A DNA stretch of 9,586 bases from JBBRLA01 sp038231615 (GCA_038231615.1 JBBRLA010000308.1:1-9586); one strand, 5' to 3'; shown: positions 1 through 6,316, counted from the first letter of the stretch. A program made the numbers and translations. Notes: a model not told the origin generated them from the letters alone.

Positions 1-294
1 CTCCTTCTGCGGGACGGCAAGAACGTGATGTACCTGGATACGATGGCCGAGGTGCTGCACCTGCGGGGGGACAGCCAGGCGGCGCTCACGCTGGAGGACG
101 AGGCCCTTTCCCACCTGGCGCACCCGGGCGACAAGGCGGACCCCGGGGACAAGGGGGCCCCGAAGGACAAGGCGCTTGTGGAACTGCGCGCGGAGCTGTC
201 CGGCAACCAGGCCCGTTTCCGCCGCGGCAAGCGCGAGCCCCCCGCCGACTTCCGCAACGAGAGCGACGATCCTTTCCCCTGGGAGCAGTTTTAA
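1..294 (+). CDS. TPR-type protein, C-terminal fragment
   Basis: An open frame enters from the left edge and ends at TAA 292-294, so only the last 97 residues are visible. The part encoded by about 25-110 reads as one tetratricopeptide-like helical hairpin (YLDTMAEVLHLRGDSQAAL then EDEAL), with the usual G-D turn and A-L pattern of TPR helices A and B. In known families such a terminal repeat caps a larger TPR array used for protein-protein contacts. It is followed by a low-complexity stretch with repeated PGDK/PKDK units and then a charged tail ending in DPFPWEQF. The partner domain lies outside the window, so no function can be given. An intrinsic terminator follows at 320-343, so this is the last gene of its transcript. 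Confidence 0.7.
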   Translation, partial: LLLRDGKNVMYLDTMAEVLHLRGDSQAALTLEDEALSHLAHPGDKADPGDKGAPKDKALVELRAELSGNQARFRRGKREPPADFRNESDDPFPWEQF

Positions 295-319
295 TCCGTG
301 GTGATCTAACCCCGCTGGG

Positions 320-343
320 ACCGGGGACTTCGGCCCGGTTTTT
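320..343 (+). terminator. Rho-independent terminator after the TPR gene
   Basis: A perfect 6-bp GC-rich stem, ACCGGG (320-325) with CCCGGT (334-339), encloses an 8-nt loop and runs straight into five T residues (339-343). It lies 26 bases past the stop codon at 294 and separates the TPR gene from the phosphate operon. Confidence 0.75.
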
Positions 344-420
344 CAACAAGTCACATGATCGCGGACGGCGTTGAGCTTATCCTGGCCGCGGCATCGGCGT
401 ATCTTCAAGGCCCCGCTATA

Positions 421-426
421 AGGAGA
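421..426 (+). promoter_or_regulatory. Ribosome binding site of DUF47 gene
   Basis: AGGAGA lies 4 bases before the ATG at 431 and fixes that start. No convincing -35/-10 pair is visible in the 87 bases between the terminator and this site. Confidence 0.7.
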
Positions 427-430
427 GATC

Positions 431-1072
431 ATGCCCCTTCAATCGATCATCAACTGGATTCTCCCGAGGGACGACAAATTCTTCAGCATCTTGGAGCAGC
501 ATGCCGCGGTGCTGGCGGCGGCGGCGGCGGCGATGGCCCTTCTGCCCCTGGGCAATGGGGCGGGCCTGAAGGGGCTGGAGGAGCTGCACCGACTGGAGCA
601 CCAGGGCGACGACTTTGTCCGGGCGATCAGCCTGGCCCTGGATGAGACCTTTGTCACCCCGATCGACCGCGAGGACATCCACAGCCTCTCGACCCAGATC
701 GACGACGTCCTGGACCGGCTCTACGCCGCCGGCATGGCCTTCGTCACTTACGATGTGCAGACCAAGACCCCGGCCATGCAGGGGATGATCGAATGCCTGG
801 CAGAGGCCACCGCGGTCCTGCGCGACACCGTGCCCAAGCTGCGCCTGCGCAAGCTTGGCGACATCGCCCCGGCGCGGGTGAAGATCATCGAGATCGAGAA
901 GCGCGGGGACACCTTTTACCGGGGCGAGATGGCGGCGCTCTACCGCAACCCGGCCATCGACGCCAAGGAGCTTTTGCGGCAGCAGGCGGTGCTGGACTCC
1001 CTGGAGGCCGCCATCGACCACTGTCAGGACGCCGCGGACGTCCTGGAAAACATCGCGGTCAAACATGCTTAG
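431..1072 (+). CDS. DUF47/PhoU-like regulator of phosphate permease
   Basis: The 213-residue product is a predicted all-helical cytoplasmic protein of the DUF47 (PhoU-like, Pit accessory) family, at the family's usual length. It carries two copies of the PhoU-type acidic E-x3-D metal-binding signature: EHQGD at residues 56-60, followed by TPIDREDI (77-84), and EKRGD at 156-160. A helix with E192 and D196 closes the second half. Family members are encoded next to PiT permeases and are thought to modulate their activity. That is the arrangement here: the last codons overlap the PiT start by 8 bp, implying translational coupling. Residues 29-34 are six alanines, all encoded by GCG. The start at 431 is supported by AGGAGA just upstream. 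Family assignment is firm; the regulatory role is inferred from known relatives. Confidence 0.92.
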   Translation: MPLQSIINWILPRDDKFFSILEQHAAVLAAAAAAMALLPLGNGAGLKGLEELHRLEHQGDDFVRAISLALDETFVTPIDREDIHSLSTQIDDVLDRLYAAGMAFVTYDVQTKTPAMQGMIECLAEATAVLRDTVPKLRLRKLGDIAPARVKIIEIEKRGDTFYRGEMAALYRNPAIDAKELLRQQAVLDSLEAAIDHCQDAADVLENIAVKHA

Positions 1073-2105
1073 CCTGCTGATCCTGGTCATCGTCACGGCC
1101 CTCGTGTTCGACTACATCAATGGCTTCCACGACGCGGCCAACGCCATCGCCACCGTCGTGTCCACCGGGGTATTGCCGGTGCGCACCGCGGTGCTCCTGG
1201 CGGCGGTCCTGAACTTCGCCGGGGCCCTGACCGGCACCGCGGTGGCCAAGACCATCGCCTCGGGCTTCGCCGATCCGGCGCAGGTCACCCAGGTCACCGT
1301 GCTGGCGGCGCTGCTCGGGGCGTGCGCCTGGAACCTTTTGACCTGGTGGTGGGGCATCCCGTCCAGCTCGTCCCACGCCCTGATCGGCGGCTTGGCCGGG
1401 GCGGTGGTGGCCCGCGGCGGGCTGATGGCGTTCTCGTGGAGCGCCCTGTACAAGAAGGTGCTGACCCCCCTGGTGGTCTCGCCCGCGCTGGGGTTTTTCC
1501 TGGGCCTGACTTTCATGATCCTCATCCTGTGGGCCGTGCGGCACATGCGGACGCATACGGTGAACCAGGGGGCGCGGCGGCTGCAACTGGTGTCCGCTAG
1601 CCTGATGGCGCTGGCCCACGGCAGCAACGACGCGCAGAAGTCGATGGGCGTCATCACGCTGGCGCTGGCGGCCTTCATGACCGGCGGACACGGCGTGCCT
1701 GAGTGGGTGCTGCCCCACATGGTCAAGGGCAGCCCGGCGGTGCCCCTGTGGGTCATCGTCGCCTGCGCCGGGGCCATCGCCCTGGGCACGGCGGCGGGGG
1801 GCGAGCGCATCATCAAGACCATGGGGAGCAAGATCATCCGCATCACCCCGCTACAGGGCTTCGCCGCCGAGACTGCGGGCGCCATCACCATCCTCGGGGC
1901 CAGTCGCCTGGGGGTGCCGGTCTCCACCACGCACTGCATCAGCGCCAGCATCATGGGGGTCGGGGCGGCCAAGCGCCTCTCGGCGGTGCGCTGGGGGATC
2001 GCCGGCAACATCGTGACCGCCTGGGTATTGACGATCCCGATCAGTGGGGCCATTTCGTTCGGGCTCTACCAGGTGCTGAAGGCCGTCTTCGGAGGCACGG
2101 CGTGA
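1065..2105 (+). CDS. pit: PiT-family inorganic phosphate transporter
   Basis: This 346-residue, strongly hydrophobic inner-membrane protein belongs to the PiT family (SLC20-like), which imports phosphate, often as a metal-phosphate complex, with a cation. It shows the duplicated family signatures. The N-terminal half has NGFHDAANAIA (19-29) and IPSSSSHALIGGL (98-110). The C-terminal half has HGSNDAQKSMG (185-195) and GVPVSTTHCISASIMGVG (283-300). About ten hydrophobic membrane segments are visible, and the loop at about 158-172 is basic. The length fits short bacterial PiT proteins. The start ATG lies inside the end of the DUF47 gene (8-bp overlap) with no strong Shine-Dalgarno of its own, so translation is probably coupled. 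Whether phosphate or sulfate is the substrate cannot be proven from motifs alone, but the DUF47 partner favours phosphate. Confidence 0.95.
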   Translation: MLSLLILVIVTALVFDYINGFHDAANAIATVVSTGVLPVRTAVLLAAVLNFAGALTGTAVAKTIASGFADPAQVTQVTVLAALLGACAWNLLTWWWGIPSSSSHALIGGLAGAVVARGGLMAFSWSALYKKVLTPLVVSPALGFFLGLTFMILILWAVRHMRTHTVNQGARRLQLVSASLMALAHGSNDAQKSMGVITLALAAFMTGGHGVPEWVLPHMVKGSPAVPLWVIVACAGAIALGTAAGGERIIKTMGSKIIRITPLQGFAAETAGAITILGASRLGVPVSTTHCISASIMGVGAAKRLSAVRWGIAGNIVTAWVLTIPISGAISFGLYQVLKAVFGGTA

Positions 2106-2110
2106 GAGAA

Positions 2111-2133
2111 CTCCCTTCCTTATTATAGGAGGG
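2111..2133 (+). repeat. Short imperfect hairpin, first copy of an extragenic repeat
   Basis: Just past the PiT stop, CCC and TCCT (2113-2120, with one bulged T) can pair with AGGA and GGG (2127-2133) around a TATTA(T)-type loop. No T-tract follows, so it is a poor terminator. A very similar sequence lies at 3690-3710 after pcnB: both share CTCC, TTCCTTAT, ATAG and GGAG in order. It may be a small dispersed extragenic element. Confidence 0.35.
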
Positions 2134-2150
2134 CCTTCTCTCTATATGAT
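2122..2150 (+). promoter_or_regulatory. Possible sigma70-type promoter of pcnB
   Basis: TATGAT at 2145-2150 matches the -10 consensus at five of six positions. ATTATA at 2122-2127 is a weak -35 at 17-bp spacing (three of six). Transcription would start near 2157, leaving a leader of about 56 nt before the ATG at 2213. It overlaps the short repeat at 2111-2133. The call rests on the -10 only. Confidence 0.35.
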
Positions 2151-2212
2151 CGCCTCCCCATCGCTTCAATTGCAGGCCGTGTCGGATCGTGTTACCGATA
2201 CCTGGGATTTTC

Positions 2213-3661
2213 ATGCCAGAACAGGCGATTTCAGAAGAGTCTATCGATAGTGACGCGGCGAAGGTCATCCGCCGCCTGGTGCGCAACGGCTACGAGGCGT
2301 TCCTGGTCGGGGGCTGCGTACGGGACCTTCTGGTCGGCCGCAAACCCAAGGACTTCGACGTGGCGACCAGCGCCACGCCGTCGGAGATCCGGAATGTCTT
2401 TCGCAACTGCCGCATCATCGGGCGGCGCTTCCGTCTGGCGCACGTCTTCTTCGGTCCGAAGATCATCGAGACCGCCACCTTCCGGGCCAACCCGCGGGAA
2501 GTGCTCGCAGATGAGTCACCCGAGGGAGAAGGGGACGAGCCGGCAGAGCTTCTGATCCGCCATGACAACGTCTTCGGCACCGCGGAAGAGGACGCCCGGC
2601 GGCGCGACTTCACCATCAACGGACTCTTCTACGACCTGGGACCGGGCAAGGTCATCGACTATGTCGACGGCATGACGGACCTCACGCGGCGCAGCGTCCG
2701 CACCATCGGGGACCCGGACATTCGCTTCCGCGAGGACCCGGTGCGCATCCTGCGGGCCATCAAGTTCGCCGCCCGCCTGGGCTTCGACATCGAGGACCAG
2801 ACCTACCAGGCGGTGATCACCCACCGGGAAGAAATCGGCAAGAGCGCCCCCCCCCGGGTGCTGGAGGAGATCTATCGGCTTCTCCGGGGCGGAGCGGCGC
2901 TGGAGTCGATGATCCTGTTGCGGGAGACGGGGCTTTTGGAAGTGATGATCCCCGAGGTCGACGAGCAGCTCGGTCCCAATCCGGCGGCGCTGGACCCATA
3001 CCTGCGGGCGGTGGATGAGCTGGTGGCGGGCGGGGAGATGCTGCCGAACGCGACCCTGCTCTGCCTGCTCCTGTGCCCAGAACTGCGGCCGATTCTGGAC
3101 GAGAATGAGTCGGAGCGCCTGCGGGACCCCGGGGGGTTCATCGACACCACCCTTTCGCCGCTCCTGGGCCGGCTGCGGGTGTCCCGACGGGACGCAGAGC
3201 GGATGCGGCAAATCCTGTTGAGCCAGCGGCGCATCTGGCAGATGAGGCGGCGTCCGGTCAAACCCGGGGCGATCGCCCAGCGGGACTGGTTCCAGGAGGC
3301 GCTGCAGGTCCACGCCCTTTATCGTCTGGCGACGGGCGCCTCTACCCGGGAGACGCTCGCCGAGCTGTCTCCCCTGCGACGCCCGCAGCAGATGACGATG
3401 CCCGAGGAGGCGCCGGTGACGGTGACGCAAGGGCTGGACGAGGGCCTGCGGCGCCCGCGGCGCCGTCGAGGCCGTGGGCGGGGCCCCGATGCGGAAGCCG
3501 CTGAAACCGCGGCGCCGGCCCAGGAGAAAAGCTTCGCCGATCGTGAAGCGCCACCGGCGCCGCGGTTCACCGACCCTTCTGACGAAGAGCCCGTCGAGAA
3601 TGAAGAGGCGGCCCTGGAAGCCTTCACCGCGGCCCTGAACGCCAACCGCTACGAAGAATGA
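2213..3661 (+). CDS. pcnB: Poly(A) polymerase I
   Basis: The product (482 residues from ATG 2213) is a class II nucleotidyltransferase that adds 3' poly(A) tails to RNA and so promotes bacterial RNA decay. The catalytic head shows LVGGCVRDLL (31-40) and KDFDV (46-50), with D47 and D49 as the metal-binding carboxylates. IIGRRFRLAHV (68-78) matches the motif that separates poly(A) polymerases from CCA-adding enzymes. RRDFTING (130-137) and EDPVRILRAIKFAARLGF (174-191) follow as the neck region. The C-terminus has an Arg-rich patch (RRPRRRRGRGRG, 413-424) that should bind RNA, then an acidic Ala/Pro/Glu-rich end. An in-frame GTG at 2189 exists, but the ATG gives the conserved N-terminal spacing. 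The upstream SD is weak (GGGA). The gene stands alone and converges on queC. Confidence 0.93.
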   Translation: MPEQAISEESIDSDAAKVIRRLVRNGYEAFLVGGCVRDLLVGRKPKDFDVATSATPSEIRNVFRNCRIIGRRFRLAHVFFGPKIIETATFRANPREVLADESPEGEGDEPAELLIRHDNVFGTAEEDARRRDFTINGLFYDLGPGKVIDYVDGMTDLTRRSVRTIGDPDIRFREDPVRILRAIKFAARLGFDIEDQTYQAVITHREEIGKSAPPRVLEEIYRLLRGGAALESMILLRETGLLEVMIPEVDEQLGPNPAALDPYLRAVDELVAGGEMLPNATLLCLLLCPELRPILDENESERLRDPGGFIDTTLSPLLGRLRVSRRDAERMRQILLSQRRIWQMRRRPVKPGAIAQRDWFQEALQVHALYRLATGASTRETLAELSPLRRPQQMTMPEEAPVTVTQGLDEGLRRPRRRRGRGRGPDAEAAETAAPAQEKSFADREAPPAPRFTDPSDEEPVENEEAALEAFTAALNANRYEE

Positions 3662-3689
3662 CCCGCCGTCCACCTTTCCTTGTGCCGTC

Positions 3690-3710
3690 CTCCTTCCTTA
3701 TATAGTGGAG
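3690..3710 (+). repeat. Second copy of short extragenic repeat
   Basis: CTCC at 3690-3693 and GGAG at 3707-3710 flank TTCCTTATATAGT, closely matching 2111-2133. It lies in the 51-bp gap between the convergent pcnB and queC stops. A 4-bp stem with a long loop is too weak to call a terminator for either gene. Confidence 0.35.
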
Positions 3711-3712
3711 TC

Positions 3713-4411
3713 TCAGACGTAGGTCGTGGGATCTGGGATTCCTGCTTGGGCGAAGCCGCGCTTGCGCAGGAGGCACGAATCGCAATGCCCGCATGCCAGG
3801 GGCCTGTCCGGCCGGGAGCCGGATCCTGGGTCATAGCAGGAGTGGGTCAGGCCATAGTCCACGCCTAGCAGGGCCCCCGCGCGGATGATCTCGGCCTTGT
3901 TGAGGTGCATGAGGGGGGTGCGGACCCGAAAGGGACGACCCTTTACCCCGGCGCGAGTCCCGAGCCGCGCCATCTCGGCGAACGCCTGGACAAATTCGGG
4001 GCGGCAGTCGGGATACCCGGAGTAGTCGAGGGCGTTCATCCCGGCAAAGAGGTCCTGGGCTTCCAGTACCTCGGCCCAGGCGAGCGCATAACACAGGAAG
4101 AGGGCGTTGCGTGCGGGCACATAGGTCACTGGAATGGCCCGGCTGTCTCCTTCTGCGAGGGCATCTTTGGGGACGGGCAGGTCAGCGGTCAACGCCGACC
4201 CCCCCATCCAGCCCAGGTCCAGCTGGGCGAACCGATGGCCCGCCACCCCGATTGCCGCGGCGGCTCGCCTGGCGGCCTCGAGTTCTATCAAGTGCCGCTG
4301 CCCATAGGCGAACGAGAGCGCGTGGCAGTCGAACCCCTCTGCGCGGGCCATGGCCAGAACCGTGGTGGAGTCGAGTCCTCCAGAGAGGAGGACGACGCAG
4401 CGAGGCTTCAT
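3713..4411 (-). CDS. queC: 7-cyano-7-deazaguanine (preQ0) synthase
   Basis: The 232-residue cytoplasmic enzyme converts 7-carboxy-7-deazaguanine, ammonia and ATP into preQ0, a step of queuosine tRNA modification. The PP-loop ATP-binding motif SGGLDS is at residues 10-15. Family blocks YGQRH (36-40), TYVPARN (96-102) and DYSGYPDCRPEF (129-140) follow in order. The zinc site is C192, C207, C210 and C213 (C-x14-C-x2-C-x2-C, within SCYDP and CGHCDSCLLR). Length is normal for the family. The first spacing of the zinc site is somewhat long, because an SGSRPDR loop sits between the first two cysteines. An AAGG lies about 8 bases before the ATG on the minus strand. No queD, queE or queF is adjacent, so the pathway is split in this genome or preQ0 is made from genes elsewhere. 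Confidence 0.96.
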   Translation of the reverse strand: MKPRCVVLLSGGLDSTTVLAMARAEGFDCHALSFAYGQRHLIELEAARRAAAAIGVAGHRFAQLDLGWMGGSALTADLPVPKDALAEGDSRAIPVTYVPARNALFLCYALAWAEVLEAQDLFAGMNALDYSGYPDCRPEFVQAFAEMARLGTRAGVKGRPFRVRTPLMHLNKAEIIRAGALLGVDYGLTHSCYDPGSGSRPDRPLACGHCDSCLLRKRGFAQAGIPDPTTYV

Positions 4412-4429
4412 GAGTGGACCTTAGCAGAG

Positions 4430-4445
4430 GGTTAACCGGCCGGCC
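4430..4445. promoter_or_regulatory. Abutting palindromes between divergent genes
   Basis: GGTTAACC (4430-4437) overlaps CCGGCCGG/GGCCGGCC (4436-4445) in the gap between queC and the divergent methyltransferase. Such a symmetric site could be an operator, but GC-rich palindromes also arise by chance. No clear -35/-10 pair for either gene is visible around it. Confidence 0.25.
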
Positions 4446-4553
4446 AAAGACCACCCGATTCTGCGCGCGCCTCTTTTCACGGCGGCGACGCTGTGCTTCC
4501 GTGCCCTGATGAAGAAAGGCCCCAAGGATGAACGGTCGGCCCGAGAAGGCTAT

Positions 4554-5411
4554 ATGAAGGCCCTGCTCCAGATCGGGACCACCGAGCACTATGAGGATGC
4601 GGAACTCTACGATCATGAGTACCGCCGTCGTCGCGCCGATGTGAACCATTATCGGAAGGTGGCCCGGGAGATGGGCCCGGACGGCGAGCACGGCGGTCGC
4701 ATCCTGGAGTTGGGGTGCGGCACCGGGAGGCTCCTGGTCCCGCTCCTGCGCGACGGGCACACCGTGGTCGGCGTGGACCGCTCGCTGCCGATGCTGCGCC
4801 GATGCCAGGAGCGCATCCAGCGGCTGCGGCCTTTACGCAGGGAGCAGGCGCGCCTCATCCAGGGGGACTTCCGCTCCCTGCCCCTCACCGATGAGGGGGC
4901 CGGGAAATTTCCCCTGATCTTGTGCCCATTTAACGCGTTCATGCACCTTTACGACCGGATCGACGTGGAGCGATTCCTCTCGCAAGTCCGGGACCACCTG
5001 GTTAAGGGCGGGCTCTTCGTCTTCGATGTCCTTTTGCCGGACCTGACCTGGCTGGCCCGGGATCCGGACCATCGCTGGGCCCGGACGCGCTTTCGCCACC
5101 CTCGAACCGGAGAGCGGATGATTTATACGACGAACCACTGCTACGACCCGCTGCGGCAAATCGCCCTGGTGCGCATCTATTATGACCTCGACGTGGCAGC
5201 CGGAGGGGATCATGGGGCGCCCGGGCCCCAACCCGACCTTCAATGTGACCCCAAGATTGTCCATCTGGCCCATCGGCAGTTCTTTCCCGCCGAGTTGGAG
5301 GCGCTCCTTTACTACAACGGCTTCCTGATCGAGCGCCGCGAGGGCGGCTTCGACGGAGAGGCATTGACCCCCGTCAGCACGGAGCAGGTGATCCGCGCTC
5401 GCGTACGATGA
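4554..5411 (+). CDS. Class I SAM-dependent methyltransferase
   Basis: The product (285 residues) has a Rossmann-type methyltransferase fold. Motif I is ILELGCGTG (50-58), which binds S-adenosylmethionine. The acidic VGVDRS at the end of strand beta-2 (72-77) holds the ribose. QGDFRSLP (103-110) and LILCPFNAFMHLY (121-133) correspond to the beta-4 region, and GGLFVFDVL (152-160) to beta-5. An N-terminal segment with YEDAELYDHEY (13-23) is typical of small-molecule methyltransferases of the type-11/25 families. The substrate is unknown and the neighbours give no hint. I chose ATG 4554 because AGAAGG precedes it by 4 bases. An in-frame ATG at 4509 would add 15 residues but has no Shine-Dalgarno. 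The gene is divergent from queC. Confidence 0.85.
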   Translation: MKALLQIGTTEHYEDAELYDHEYRRRRADVNHYRKVAREMGPDGEHGGRILELGCGTGRLLVPLLRDGHTVVGVDRSLPMLRRCQERIQRLRPLRREQARLIQGDFRSLPLTDEGAGKFPLILCPFNAFMHLYDRIDVERFLSQVRDHLVKGGLFVFDVLLPDLTWLARDPDHRWARTRFRHPRTGERMIYTTNHCYDPLRQIALVRIYYDLDVAAGGDHGAPGPQPDLQCDPKIVHLAHRQFFPAELEALLYYNGFLIERREGGFDGEALTPVSTEQVIRARVR

Positions 5412-5420
5412 AGAAAACCC

Positions 5421-5485
5421 CGTCGGAACGGCCGAAAATAGACCAAATCGGCCGCCTCGTCGAGAATACCGCCCCCTCCGACGAG
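5421..5485. repeat. Nested and competing inverted repeats downstream of methyltransferase
   Basis: Three perfect 7-bp inverted repeats are packed together. CGGCCGA (5429-5435) pairs with TCGGCCG (5448-5454). CTCGTCG (5456-5462) pairs with CGACGAG (5479-5485). CGTCGGA (5421-5427) could instead pair with TCCGACG (5477-5483). The second and third share an arm and are mutually exclusive. No T-run follows, so they are not standard terminators. They could end or stabilise the methyltransferase mRNA, or act on the promoter about 90 bases on. No gene is supported in 5412-5565. Confidence 0.5.
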
Positions 5486-5565
5486 AAACAGCCACAAGAT
5501 CAAGGTTGCACGGGTCGCCCCGTCGACAAAATCGTAAAAAAAGTGATCGTTGCGGCGCAAAAGAA

Positions 5566-5594
5566 TTGACAGCTCCGTCGGAAGTGCCTACTGT
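5566..5594 (+). promoter_or_regulatory. Sigma70-type promoter of the histone-tail gene
   Basis: A perfect -35 box TTGACA (5566-5571) is followed at 17-bp spacing by TACTGT (5589-5594), a moderate -10. Transcription would begin near 5601, giving a leader of about 24 nt. The spacer contains CCGTCGGAA (5575-5583), the same 9 bases as at 5420-5428. Confidence 0.65.
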
Positions 5595-5612
5595 GAGTGA
5601 AACCTCAATCTT

Positions 5613-5618
5613 TGGAGG
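5613..5618 (+). promoter_or_regulatory. Strong ribosome binding site deciding the ATG at 5625
   Basis: TGGAGG, within TTTGGAGGATTGTG, sits 6 bases before ATG 5625. This supports that ATG over the in-frame GTG directly before it at 5622. Confidence 0.7.
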
Positions 5619-5624
5619 ATTGTG

Positions 5625-6044
5625 ATGGCCGAAAAAGTTGTCAAGCTGGGTGTCAAACGTGAGCCTGGGTTCCTGTACTTCCTACGTGGTTCCGACGTGT
5701 ACAAGACCCCGATGAAACGCGCAGGCGGTCCGTCTGCGGCTGGTAAAGCGGAAAAGGTCCTGCCGGGTAACTTCGAGCGCGAAGAGGGGTACCTGTACTT
5801 CCTCGACGCGAGCGGGGACATCTCCCGGGCGAAGCGCGCCGTAGGCGGGCAGAAGCGGAAGAAGACCAAGGCGGAGACCAAGAAGACGACGGCGAAGAAG
5901 CCCGCCGCCAAGAAGAAGACCCCCGCAATGGCGGCAAAGAAGCCCGTCGCCAAGGCAAAGAAGCCCGCCGCCAAGGCAAAGGCGGCGCCCGCTAAGGCAA
6001 AGGCGGCGCCCGCCAAGAAGGCGCCCGCCAAGAAGAAGGCTTAG
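5625..6044 (+). CDS. Small two-repeat protein with histone H1-like lysine-rich tail
   Basis: The 139-residue product has two parts. Residues 7-72 contain two copies of a module of about 25 residues: KREPGFLYFL...DVYKTPMKR (11-32) and EREEGYLYFL...GDISRAKR (51-71). Each looks like a pair of beta strands, G-aromatic-LYFL then a turn with D-hydrophobic-x-(K/R). Residues 76-139 are almost only Lys, Ala, Pro and Thr in KKPAAKK/AKAAPAK units, like the C-terminal domain of histone H1 and bacterial H1-like proteins. Such tails bind and compact DNA. The protein is very basic, has no signal peptide and no cysteine, and is driven by a strong-looking promoter and RBS. I infer a nucleoid-associated or RNA-binding role. 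The LYFL module has no function I can name. At DNA level the tail contains GGCAAAGGCGGCGCCCGC-type tandem repeats near 5975-6015. Confidence 0.8.
   Translation: MAEKVVKLGVKREPGFLYFLRGSDVYKTPMKRAGGPSAAGKAEKVLPGNFEREEGYLYFLDASGDISRAKRAVGGQKRKKTKAETKKTTAKKPAAKKKTPAMAAKKPVAKAKKPAAKAKAAPAKAKAAPAKKAPAKKKA
5972..6040 (+). repeat. In-frame tandem repeats coding the Lys/Ala/Pro tail
   Basis: AAGGCAAAGGCGGCGCCCGC occurs twice in tandem (about 5975-6015; the last C of each unit is followed by T or C, then AAG), then shorter GCGCCCGCCAAGAAG units follow. Unit lengths are multiples of three, so copy-number change would lengthen or shorten the tail without a frameshift. Confidence 0.6.
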
Positions 6045-6052
6045 CCGCCTTC
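6035..6052 (+). terminator. Weak hairpin across the stop codon
   Basis: GAAGGC (6035-6040) pairs with GCCTTC (6047-6052) around TTAGCC, which contains the TAG. There is no directly attached T-run; five T's occur only near 6079-6083. It may slow decay or assist termination, but it is not a convincing intrinsic terminator. Confidence 0.25.
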
Positions 6053-6149
6053 GGTCTGTGGATCATGCGGTACTGTCGTTTTTAAGATGCCTTAGCTCGC
6101 ACGGCGGCCCGGATCTCTTGCGTTCCGTTGACGGGATGCGGGGGATCCG

Positions 6150-6193
6150 GGCTTCGCCGCCGCTTTGCGGCCTCAGGCCGCTCCCACCTACAT
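6150..6193. repeat. REP-like extragenic palindrome
   Basis: GCGGCCT (6167-6173) and AGGCCGC (6175-6181) form a perfect 7-bp palindrome around one base. A competing hairpin, GCCGC (6159-6163) with GCGGC (6167-6171), overlaps it. Read on the minus strand it becomes TGTAGGTGGGAGCGGCC, very like the TGTAGGAGCGGCTTCAGCC core of known gammaproteobacterial REP elements. It fills the middle of the 282-bp gap (6045-6326), which otherwise holds nothing I can call. Confidence 0.5.
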
Positions 6194-6316
6194 TAACTCT
6201 CGCGACAATCGACAACATCGGGTTGGCCGGACCATCGCCTGAGTCACCGAGAAAAGGAAAACGGAGTAGATCCGCGGGCGCCCCCCTGCGTTCATAGGCT
6301 TGGTTTTGTCGGCCAC

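Noticed and set aside
416..1096. Long minus-strand ORF opposite the DUF47 gene
   Set aside because: It is a shadow of a clearly conserved plus-strand gene in GC-rich DNA and has low-complexity composition.
1112..2053. 313-codon minus-strand ORF opposite pit
   Set aside because: It is a shadow of the transporter reading frame; no family motifs and no RBS.
2170..2198. TTGCAG with TACCGA as a pcnB promoter
   Set aside because: The -10 is poor and it would put the transcript start almost at the ATG; TATGAT at 2145-2150 is a better candidate.
2516..3673. 385-codon minus-strand ORF opposite pcnB
   Set aside because: Antisense open frames are common in GC-rich genes. The plus strand carries every PcnB motif, and this frame shows none.
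5312..5560. Minus-strand ORF with a hydrophobic stretch opposite the end of the methyltransferase gene
   Set aside because: It overlaps the well-supported methyltransferase by about 100 bases, has no clear RBS, and its sequence shows no recognisable family. The inverted repeats explain the upstream part better.
5975..6040. CRISPR-like array
   Set aside because: The repeats are contiguous, without spacers, in frame, and code the Lys/Ala/Pro tail.
6058..6297. Small plus-strand ORF in the gap before the VWA gene
   Set aside because: It spans the REP-like palindrome, has no Shine-Dalgarno, and its composition looks like translated non-coding sequence.
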